Position numbers and translations under genes: made by a program
The notes under the pieces: model-generated
Told to the model about the DNA's origin: nothing
Databases searched by the model: none
Seen by the model: only the letters and a program-made list of their open reading frames with translations
NCBI GenBank assembly: GCA_003162595.1
Contig: PMNJ01000181.1
Coordinates: forward strand, 1 to 10,546
Direction: 5' to 3'
Length of the DNA stretch: 10,546 nt
From: Bacteroidales bacterium
GTDB taxonomy: Bacteria; Bacteroidota; Bacteroidia; Bacteroidales; VadinHA17
Shown here: positions 4,750 through 10,546 of the stretch, piece by piece
Layout of the letters: each line of letters starts with the position of its first letter
Position numbering within the stretch: the stretch's first letter is position 1

Positions 4750-5712
4750 TCAGCTTTCCGAAACGGAAGCAGAGACTGAGGCATAGGCAGCTACAATGTT
4801 ATCCATAAACCTGCAATAGGTTCTTCTTCCGATAGCCGATGTCTTAAAAAGTCTCTTATAATCTTTTCTGGATAGGTTTTTCCAGTCGTCGGCTGTCATA
4901 AGTCCTACCTCAGCTGGTAGTTCAAAATCAGGAGTTTTATGGTGCTTTGCACTTTTATTCCATGGGCACACTTCCTGACATTTATCACAACCGAATGCTC
5001 TTCCTTCCAATTTACTTACAAGATCATCCGGAATAAGCGATTTTGATTCGAGAGTCAGAAAGGCTATGCACTTGTGCGTATCAATGGTTCTGTTATTGTT
5101 TATAGCTCCTGTAGGACATGAATCTACACATAACTTGCATATCCCGCAACTATCCTCTTCTGTGGCCTGATCATACTCAAGATCAATATTAACAACGATG
5201 ACTCCAAGGAAGAAAAAAGACCCTATTTCCCTGTTTATCAATAAAGAATGTTTTCCGGGCCATCCCAGACCTGCCTCTCTGCCCCAGGCTTTCTCGAGGA
5301 GAGGTGCTGAATCCACATAAGATCTTACAAAAGCCTCCGGATAAATGCTTTTAATAAAGTCACTGATTTTATTAAGTTTCCCTCTGATAATATCGTGATA
5401 ATTAACTCCATAAGCATATCTTGAAATCACCGGGACGCCATTACCTCCCTGCTTTTTCTCAGAGTAATAATTTAAACCCGTAACTATAATTGATTTTGCA
5501 CCGGGAACCAGAATCCGCGGGTCAGTCCTTTTTTCAATATTGTGACCAAGATAAGCCATATCGCCGTTCATGCCGGCATAGGTCCATTTTGTAAGGATCG
5601 CCCTGTGTTCATCGAGCGATCTTGCCCTGGCTATACCACAGAGATCAAAACCAACTTCTGCTGCATATTCTTTTATAAGTACGGAAGAGGATCTATCAAC
5701 TGAAGCAGTCAT
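4750..5712 (-). CDS. queG: Epoxyqueuosine reductase QueG
   Basis: QueG catalyses the last step of queuosine synthesis, reducing epoxyqueuosine to queuosine in the anticodon of tRNAs with GUN anticodons, with cobalamin and two [4Fe-4S] clusters. The 320-residue product has the N-terminal cobalamin-binding domain with RYAYGVNYHDIIRGKL (98-113) and VRSYVDSAPLLEKAWGREAG (129-148); Asp134 is the likely catalytic acid. A ferredoxin-like part has Cys189-x2-Cys192-x2-Cys195-x3-Cys199 (CGICKLCVDSCP), Cys215, and Cys242-x2-Cys245-x3-Cys249 (CDKCQEVCPWN), so all eight expected cluster cysteines are accounted for together with the partner residues. It is shorter than the E. coli enzyme (about 379) because the C-terminal HEAT-like region is missing, as in other short QueG proteins. 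It begins 11 bases after the DUF59 gene and is the last gene of the suf operon, so cluster supply and client are probably co-expressed. The final residues (AAYASVSASVSES) are low-complexity. Confidence 0.95.
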   Translation of the reverse strand: MTASVDRSSSVLIKEYAAEVGFDLCGIARARSLDEHRAILTKWTYAGMNGDMAYLGHNIEKRTDPRILVPGAKSIIVTGLNYYSEKKQGGNGVPVISRYAYGVNYHDIIRGKLNKISDFIKSIYPEAFVRSYVDSAPLLEKAWGREAGLGWPGKHSLLINREIGSFFFLGVIVVNIDLEYDQATEEDSCGICKLCVDSCPTGAINNNRTIDTHKCIAFLTLESKSLIPDDLVSKLEGRAFGCDKCQEVCPWNKSAKHHKTPDFELPAEVGLMTADDWKNLSRKDYKRLFKTSAIGRRTYCRFMDNIVAAYASVSASVSES

Positions 5713-5723
5713 TTAAAATGTAT

Positions 5724-6044
5724 TTAAAGGAATCCAAGTTCAAGTTTAGCTTCATCGCTGAGCATACTCTTGTCCCACGGAGGATTAAAGGTAAGCTTAA
5801 GATCACAATCTTTGACACCTTTTGTACCTGCCACCTTATATTTAACCTCCTCAAGAAGATCGTCAGCCATAGGGCAATTTGGTGCAGTAAGAGTCATTGT
5901 GATATGTGCAACATGCGCATCATCAACATTGATCTCGTATATAAGGCCCAGATCATATATATTCACAGGAATTTCCGGATCATATATGCTTTTCAGCACT
6001 TCTCCGATCCTGGTTTCAATTTCCAATTCTTCAGTCGGATCCAT
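5724..6044 (-). CDS. SUF-associated DUF59/MIP18-type iron-sulfur assembly protein
   Basis: A 106-residue protein of the MIP18/DUF59 family (PF01883), close to the SUF-associated group of Bacteroidota (TIGR02945 type) and related to SufT and PaaD. Key features are YDPEIPVNIYDLGLIYEI at 21-38 with Asp22-Pro-Glu, TLTAPNCPMADDLLEEV at 51-67 with the conserved Cys57, and FNPPWDKSMLSDEAKLELG at 87-105. Relatives help to mature or deliver Fe-S clusters, and the conserved cysteine may bind a cluster or iron. It is cytoplasmic and single-domain, with no N-terminal extension of the SufT kind. It lies 9 bases after sufE and 11 before queG, inside the operon, which supports a role in the SUF pathway. I have not assigned sufT because that name belongs to a longer subfamily. 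Confidence 0.92.
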   Translation of the reverse strand: MDPTEELEIETRIGEVLKSIYDPEIPVNIYDLGLIYEINVDDAHVAHITMTLTAPNCPMADDLLEEVKYKVAGTKGVKDCDLKLTFNPPWDKSMLSDEAKLELGFL

Positions 6045-6053
6045 ATTATAAAT

Positions 6054-6476
6054 TTAACTGTTTTTTGCATTATAGGCCATAGCATATAACTTCATCTGAC
6101 GTACCATTGAAAGCAACCCGTTGGAACGGGTCGGAGAGAGATTTTGCCTAAGTCCTATTTTATCAATGAAATACAGATCGGTCGATATTATCTCCTGCGG
6201 CGACCGGTTTGATAGAACTTTAATAAGCAAAGCTACAATCCCTCTGGTAATAATAGCATCACTGTCGGCAGTGAAAGTTATCAGCTTGCCGTCAAACTCG
6301 GGATAGAGCCAAACCTTCGACTGACATCCCTCAATAAGAAAATCCTTTACTTTATACTTCGGATCAATAACGGGCAGCTCTTTTCCAATATCAATCAGCA
6401 GGTTGTACTTATCCATCCAGTCGTCGAAAAGAGAAAACTCCTCAATAATATTATCCTGTACTTCAGAAATTGTCAT
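6054..6476 (-). CDS. sufE: Sulfur acceptor protein SufE
   Basis: SufE takes the persulfide from the cysteine desulfurase SufS and passes it to SufB. The 140-residue product matches the family length. The catalytic Cys51 sits in FLIEGCQSKVWLYP (46-59), the same residue number as the E. coli SufE cysteine, and LSPTRSNGLLSMV (113-125) is the conserved segment near the C-terminus. The N-terminal EEFSLFDDWMDKYNLLIDIG is also typical. The gene starts 9 bases after sufS ends and stops 9 bases before the DUF59 gene, so the desulfurase and its acceptor are produced together. A SufU-type zinc-binding alternative is excluded: the fold motifs and the lack of further cysteines fit SufE only. No abnormal feature seen. 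Confidence 0.96.
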   Translation of the reverse strand: MTISEVQDNIIEEFSLFDDWMDKYNLLIDIGKELPVIDPKYKVKDFLIEGCQSKVWLYPEFDGKLITFTADSDAIITRGIVALLIKVLSNRSPQEIISTDLYFIDKIGLRQNLSPTRSNGLLSMVRQMKLYAMAYNAKNS

Positions 6477-6485
6477 ATCGTTAAT

Positions 6486-7703
6486 TTAGGCAAACATGCT
6501 TTTTACTTTTTCAATACCTTCAGCAAGAGTGTCAATCTCCTCTTTCGTATTATAAAAACATAAAGAAGCCCTCACCGTACCCTCGATACCATAATGGTCC
6601 ATCACAGGCTGGGCACAATGCGTTCCGGTTCTGACTGCTATCCCCATTTTATCAAGTATCATACCAGTGTCATACTGGTGTATATCTTTAATATGAAATG
6701 AAATTGTCGAAATCTTCATATCAGAGCTACCATATATCTTCACACCCTCAATCGCTGATAACCTGCTGGTTGCATATGAAAGAAGTTCTTTCTCCCTTGA
6801 TGCAATGTTCTCCCTCCCTATATCAGAAACATAATCAAGTGCGCTGGCCAGTCCAATTGCAGCAGGATAATTCATCGTACCCGCTTCAAATTTAAAAGGC
6901 AGTTCGTTATATGTGGTTTTTTCAAAGGTAACTTTATCTACCATATCTCCGCCTCCCTGAAAAGGTGGCAGCCCGGAAAGCCACTTCTCTTTACCATATA
7001 GTATACCTATACCATTGGGTCCATATATTTTGTGACCCGAGAAAACATAAAAATCACAATCCATTGCTTTCACGTCTACAATTCCATGCTGAACTCCCTG
7101 GGCTCCATCAATAAGAACAGGAACATTGATATGATGTGCAGCAGCAATAATCTCTTTGACAGGAAGAATTGTTCCCAGCGCATTGGATGCCTGTGTGACA
7201 GACACAAGTCGGGTTTTTGACGAAAGCAGCTTATAGTATTCTTCAAGGATTATCTCTCCATTGTCGTTTATAGGTATAACACGCAATACAGCTCCTTTCC
7301 TTTCACACATCATCTGCCAGGGCACAATATTGGCATGATGCTCCAGCTGACTGAGGATTATCTCATCACCGGGTTTAATATATTGCTCACCGAAAGAAAA
7401 AGCAATTCCATTAATTGAACCTGTAGTACCTGATGTAAAAACTATCTCCTCTCTTTTGTCGGCATTTATGAATGATCTTACTTTTTCCCTGGCTTTCTCA
7501 TAAGCTTCGGATGACATATCGCTTAAAAAATGTACTCCCCTGTGAATATTGCCATTATACGACTCATATACTTCATCTACCGTATCAATAACACACTGCG
7601 GTTTTTGAGTAGTTGCGCCATTATCAAAATAAACAAGTGGCTTACCATAAACTTTCCTTTTCAGAATTGGAAAATCGGCCCTAATTTCAGCTATATCTTT
7701 CAT
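6486..7703 (-). CDS. sufS: Cysteine desulfurase SufS (group II)
   Basis: A PLP enzyme that converts cysteine to alanine and leaves a persulfide on its active-site cysteine for SufE. The 405-residue length is typical. The visible motifs are YFDNGATTQKP (25-35), NIHRGVHFLSD (52-62), FTSGTTGSING for phosphate binding (89-99), SQLEHHANIVPW with the His123 that stacks on PLP (118-129), LIDGAQ with Asp199, SGHKIYGPNGIG with the Schiff-base Lys225, and RTGTHCAQP with the persulfide Cys363. The short loop RTGTHCAQP marks group II (SufS/CsdA), not NifS/IscS. VRASLCFYNTKEEID (377-391) supplies Arg378 for substrate carboxylate binding. It begins 12 bases after sufD and ends 9 before sufE. It is cytoplasmic and dimeric in known relatives. 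All catalytic residues are intact. Confidence 0.97.
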   Translation of the reverse strand: MKDIAEIRADFPILKRKVYGKPLVYFDNGATTQKPQCVIDTVDEVYESYNGNIHRGVHFLSDMSSEAYEKAREKVRSFINADKREEIVFTSGTTGSINGIAFSFGEQYIKPGDEIILSQLEHHANIVPWQMMCERKGAVLRVIPINDNGEIILEEYYKLLSSKTRLVSVTQASNALGTILPVKEIIAAAHHINVPVLIDGAQGVQHGIVDVKAMDCDFYVFSGHKIYGPNGIGILYGKEKWLSGLPPFQGGGDMVDKVTFEKTTYNELPFKFEAGTMNYPAAIGLASALDYVSDIGRENIASREKELLSYATSRLSAIEGVKIYGSSDMKISTISFHIKDIHQYDTGMILDKMGIAVRTGTHCAQPVMDHYGIEGTVRASLCFYNTKEEIDTLAEGIEKVKSMFA

Positions 7704-7715
7704 TGAGATTTCAGG

Positions 7716-9074
7716 TTACATGCACTTTACCAGACAGCTGGCACACCTCGATAATTCCCCTTTCAACCGTTGCATTACAAGGTTATCCATCCTTTCACAA
7801 AGCGCCTCAATCTTTATATTCTGAATTACTTCATGAGCGAATCCAAACATCAGCATAAGCCTGGCCTCACGTTTATTTATTCCGCGTGACTGAAGATAAA
7901 ACAGGGCATCATCGTCAAGCTGGCCAATTGTTGCACCATGGCTGCATTTTACATCATCTGCAAAAATCTCGAGTTGCGGCTTGGTATCCATCTTTGCATC
8001 GTCGGTGAGAAGGATATTGTTATTCTTCTGATACGCCAGGGTGCCCTGAGCATCGGGACGGACAAGGATACGCCCGTTGAAAGCTCCTGTCGACATATCA
8101 TCAAGAACTCCTTTAAACAACTGATTACTCGTGCAGTGAGGAAAAGCATGATCGACATTTACAAAATTATCTACATGCTGCCATTTATCGGCCAGGAATA
8201 AACCGTAGGAATAACTTTCTGCACCCTCGCCTCCAAGGTAATGATATGTATTGTTGCGTATCAGGCCACCGTGAAGAGTTATATTATTTGAAGAGGTAAC
8301 GCTGTTTTTCTTCTGATAAATAAATGTATTTGTTATTTTACATGCATTATTATGCTCATTCTGCACTCTTATTATATCGAAATGAGCATTTTCACCAACA
8401 AACACCTCGGTAACAGCATTTGTCAGAAATTTCTGCGGTGAGAGTGTGTGGTCACAGATTATTATGGAAAAGTTTGAATTCTTCTCTGCAATTATAAGAT
8501 TCCTGGGCTGGTTAAAAGTATCGTTATCTGATTGAATCAGGTTTACAACCTGTACAGGTCTGGTCATAGTTACACCTTCAGGGATATAAATAAATAGACC
8601 GTCTGAAGCCATCGAAGTATTAAGATGTATAAGTCCGTCTGTTTCACTTTTTGCATATTTGCCAAAATGCTTTTCAAATTTTTCTGCAAATTGTATTTCA
8701 CCTTCATTGAGACTTCCTATCCAAACGCCACCTGGCAGTTGACGAAGTTTCTCTTTTAAGGTGGGATAAAATCCATTCAGTAAAACTATCCCATAGGCAT
8801 CAAGGTCAGTTACCTCACATCGGAATTCTTCGGCTTTAATAAAATCAGCCGGAACAGGCATAAAATAGTTCTCATAATCGTGATCAAAGAAGATGTTGAG
8901 GTTGGTATATTTATAAGCTTCGTTCTTCTTTGTTGGGATTCCCAGTTCATTGAATTTTTCAAAAGCTGTCGCTCTGAAAGAATTGAAAAAAGGAGAAGAT
9001 ATACCGGAGATCTTATTAATATTATTCTTATAAAGTTCCAGATATTTTTCTGTTATTTCAGATTTTACAATCAT
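7716..9074 (-). CDS. sufD: Fe-S cluster scaffold complex subunit SufD
   Basis: SufD pairs with SufB to form the beta-helix scaffold of SufBC2D. The 452-residue product has the N-terminal helical part with PTKKNEAYKYTNLN (47-60), a long beta-helix core, and the conserved block CSHGATIGQLDDDALFYLQS (377-396), where Cys377 and His379 match the E. coli SufD Cys358 and His360 at the SufB interface. The C-terminal helices (about 400-440) form the SufC-binding region. The last residues, ELSRCASCLVKCM, add three cysteines (Cys444, Cys447, Cys451) in a C-x2-C-x3-C pattern, which E. coli SufD lacks as far as I recall. Its ATG overlaps the TGA of sufC in ATGA, implying coupled translation and matched amounts; sufS follows after 12 bases. 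It is distinguished from SufB by its length, its N-terminus and the lack of the SufB QCDS/EATTSK motifs. Confidence 0.95.
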   Translation of the reverse strand: MIVKSEITEKYLELYKNNINKISGISSPFFNSFRATAFEKFNELGIPTKKNEAYKYTNLNIFFDHDYENYFMPVPADFIKAEEFRCEVTDLDAYGIVLLNGFYPTLKEKLRQLPGGVWIGSLNEGEIQFAEKFEKHFGKYAKSETDGLIHLNTSMASDGLFIYIPEGVTMTRPVQVVNLIQSDNDTFNQPRNLIIAEKNSNFSIIICDHTLSPQKFLTNAVTEVFVGENAHFDIIRVQNEHNNACKITNTFIYQKKNSVTSSNNITLHGGLIRNNTYHYLGGEGAESYSYGLFLADKWQHVDNFVNVDHAFPHCTSNQLFKGVLDDMSTGAFNGRILVRPDAQGTLAYQKNNNILLTDDAKMDTKPQLEIFADDVKCSHGATIGQLDDDALFYLQSRGINKREARLMLMFGFAHEVIQNIKIEALCERMDNLVMQRLKGELSRCASCLVKCM

Positions 9075-9835
9075 GCTGTTACATTATTTTCAATCTCTTT
9101 TTTGATCCAATCGTATCCTTTTTCCTCAAGTTCAAGTGCGAGCTCTTTACCTGCAGTTTTCACAATTCTTCCATCGTAGAGTACATGAACCACATCGGGT
9201 ATAATATAATCAAGAAGCCTTTGGTAATGAGTTATTACGATAAAAGAATTATCGGGATGTTTAAGCTTGTTTACCCCATTGGCTACGATTCGTAACGCGT
9301 CAATGTCGAGTCCGGAATCAGTTTCATCAAGAATAGCAAGCTTTGGTTCTAGCATTGCCATCTGAAAAATCTCATTCTTTTTCTTTTCTCCGCCTGAAAA
9401 TCCTTCATTTACCGACCTGTTAGCAAGTTTTGAATCTATTTCAACAAGTTCTTTTTTATCGCGCATCAATTTAAGAAAATCGGAAGCAGAGAGCGGTTCG
9501 AGACCATTATGTTTACGATGCTCATTAACAGCTGTTTTCATGAAGTTTACCATGCTTACACCCGGAATTTCGATAGGATACTGAAATCCCAGGAATATTC
9601 CCTCTTTTGCCCGGTCTTCAGGTAACATATCGAGAAGGTTTTTCCCCAGGTAAGTAATTGTGCCTTCTGTTACCTCCACAAATTCCCGTCCGGCCAGAAC
9701 TGCTGCAAGGGTACTTTTCCCTGATCCGTTTGGACCCATTATAGCGTGAATCTCTCCCGGTTTAACTTCAAGGCTTATTCCTTTTAAAATACTTTTGCCT
9801 CCGATTGAGGCTTTTAAATTATTAATAATCAACAT
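9071..9835 (-). CDS. sufC: Fe-S assembly ATPase SufC
   Basis: SufC is the ABC-type ATPase that drives conformational change in the SufBCD scaffold; it has no membrane domain and stays in the cytoplasm. The 254-residue product shows Walker A GPNGSGKST (34-42) with Lys40, the Q-loop Gln85 in FLGFQYPIEIPGVS, the signature FSGGEKKKNEI (146-156) with the extra lysines typical of SufC, Walker B LAILDE (167-172) with Asp170 and Glu171, the D-loop SGLDID, and the switch His203 in VITHYQRLL. Length and motif order are normal for the family. It begins 30 bases after sufB and its TGA overlaps the sufD start codon by 4 bases, so sufC and sufD are probably translationally coupled. No irregularities. Confidence 0.97.
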   Translation of the reverse strand: MLIINNLKASIGGKSILKGISLEVKPGEIHAIMGPNGSGKSTLAAVLAGREFVEVTEGTITYLGKNLLDMLPEDRAKEGIFLGFQYPIEIPGVSMVNFMKTAVNEHRKHNGLEPLSASDFLKLMRDKKELVEIDSKLANRSVNEGFSGGEKKKNEIFQMAMLEPKLAILDETDSGLDIDALRIVANGVNKLKHPDNSFIVITHYQRLLDYIIPDVVHVLYDGRIVKTAGKELALELEEKGYDWIKKEIENNVTA

Positions 9836-9865
9836 GATAATATATTATTGTACTAACTTATTATT

Positions 9866-10546
9866 CTATCCTACACTGCCTTCCAGGCTTATCTGGAGAA
9901 GCTTCTGGGCCTCAACCGCAAATTCCATCGGAAGTTTATTAATTACCTCGCGTGCGTACCCGTTAACAATGAGTCCTATCGCATCTTCAGTTGAAATGCC
10001 TCTCTGATTGCAGTAAAAAATCTGATCCTCCCCGATTTTGGAAGTTGTTGCTTCGTGTTCAACAATAGAGGTTGAATTATCAACCTCAAGGTATGGAAAG
10101 GTATGAGCCCCACATTTATCTCCAAGTAACAGGGAATCGCATTGTGAATAATTTCTTGCGTTAGAAGCATTTTTTAAAACCTTAACAAGACCTCTGTAGC
10201 TGTTCTGACCGTGACCTGCGGAAATTCCTTTTGAAACGATTGTGCTCTTTGTATTTTTACCTATATGAGTCATCTTAGTTCCGGTATCAGCCTGCTGGTA
10301 ATTGTTTGTAACGGCAACCGAATAGAATTCACCGGTGGAATTGTCTCCCCGCAAAATACAGGAAGGATATTTCCATGTAATTGCAGAGCCGGTCTCTATC
10401 TGTGTCCAGGAAATCTTTGAGTTTTCTCCTTTGCACATTCCTCTTTTGGTAACGAAATTGAAAACTCCGCCCTTGCCTTCCTTGTCGCCGGGGTACCAGT
10501 TCTGAACTGTAGAATATTTCACCTCGGCATTTTTTTCAGCTACTAT
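9866..10546 (-). CDS. sufB: Fe-S cluster scaffold subunit SufB, C-terminal part (runs off the right edge)
   Basis: The last 226 codons of sufB; the start lies beyond base 10546. The fragment opens IVAEKNAEVKYSTVQNWYPG, a hallmark of SufB, and proceeds through GGVFNFVTKRGMC, GSAITWKYPSC and ISAGHGQNSYRG. Two functional residues of the E. coli protein are conserved: the Cys405 equivalent in YSQCDSLLLGD (fragment residue 136), which accepts sulfur from SufE, and the Glu434 equivalent in VEHEATTSK (fragment residue 165), at the cluster-assembly interface with SufD. The end, PMEFAVEAQKLLQISLEGSVG, matches the family terminus, so the C-terminus is complete. A GTG in the fragment (10520-10522) is internal and not a start. 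The gene leads the order sufB-C-D-S-E seen here; its promoter and any regulator gene lie outside the window. Confidence 0.97.
   Translation of the reverse strand: MVAEKNAEVKYSTVQNWYPGDKEGKGGVFNFVTKRGMCKGENSKISWTQIETGSAITWKYPSCILRGDNSTGEFYSVAVTNNYQQADTGTKMTHIGKNTKSTIVSKGISAGHGQNSYRGLVKVLKNASNARNYSQCDSLLLGDKCGAHTFPYLEVDNSTSIVEHEATTSKIGEDQIFYCNQRGISTEDAIGLIVNGYAREVINKLPMEFAVEAQKLLQISLEGSVG

Noticed and set aside
4753..4770. Hairpin GCTTTCCG / CGGAAGC at the convergent ends of queG and the YjbQ-family gene as a terminator
   Set aside because: The stem is short with one bulge, there is no T tract on either strand, and it lies inside the queG coding end. It is not enough to call a terminator.
9866..10522. 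A complete 218-codon gene starting at the GTG near the right edge
   Set aside because: The frame continues unbroken to base 10546 with SufB-specific residues (IVAEKNAE), so the GTG is an internal valine codon of a truncated sufB.

Overview
The window is a compact chromosomal segment of about 10.5 kb, almost certainly from a member of the Bacteroidota, probably Bacteroidales or a relative. The evidence is an AT-rich sequence with short intergenic gaps, a protein with the GSCFA signature common in this phylum, and promoter elements of the Bacteroidota type (TTTG, about 20 bases, TAnnTTTG). The suf gene order sufB-C-D-S-E-DUF59 and the ECF sigma factors also resemble those of the phylum. I see no tRNA, rRNA, CRISPR array, insertion sequence, phage gene or other sign of recent transfer.

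Left part (1-2081). Two minus-strand genes read towards the left edge: a truncated GSCFA-domain gene (1-224) and a monoacylglycerol-lipase-like alpha/beta hydrolase (314-1126). A 388-base AT-rich spacer follows, then a plus-strand orphan ECF sigma factor (1515-2021). The spacer holds two candidate plus-strand promoters. One is a well-formed TTTG/TAnnTTTG promoter just before the sigma gene. The other lies 250 bases further upstream, where three 8-base repeats of YCTTAAYC with an exact 11-base period sit where the -33 element of a TAAATTTG box should be. That layout resembles a Pho box or another site for an OmpR-family regulator.

Middle part (2053-4742). A hairpin terminator between convergent genes (2053-2081) closes the plus-strand sigma gene and a minus-strand three-gene operon. 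The operon encodes a second ECF sigma factor, a single-pass membrane protein in the anti-sigma position, and a lipoprotein that also has a C-terminal membrane helix. This looks like a self-contained envelope-sensing module whose second and third proteins I cannot assign to a named family. A divergent YjbQ/UPF0047 gene follows at 4335-4742.

Right part (4750-10546). This is a minus-strand SUF iron-sulfur assembly operon in the order sufB (cut by the right edge), sufC, sufD, sufS, sufE, a DUF59/MIP18-type SUF-associated protein and queG. Gaps are 9-30 bases, with a 4-base overlap between sufC and sufD. SufS and SufE supply persulfide sulfur, and SufBCD is the ATP-driven scaffold. The DUF59 protein probably helps maturation or transfer. 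QueG, a two-cluster [4Fe-4S] enzyme for the last step of queuosine synthesis, is a likely client co-transcribed with its supplier. The suf promoter lies outside the window.
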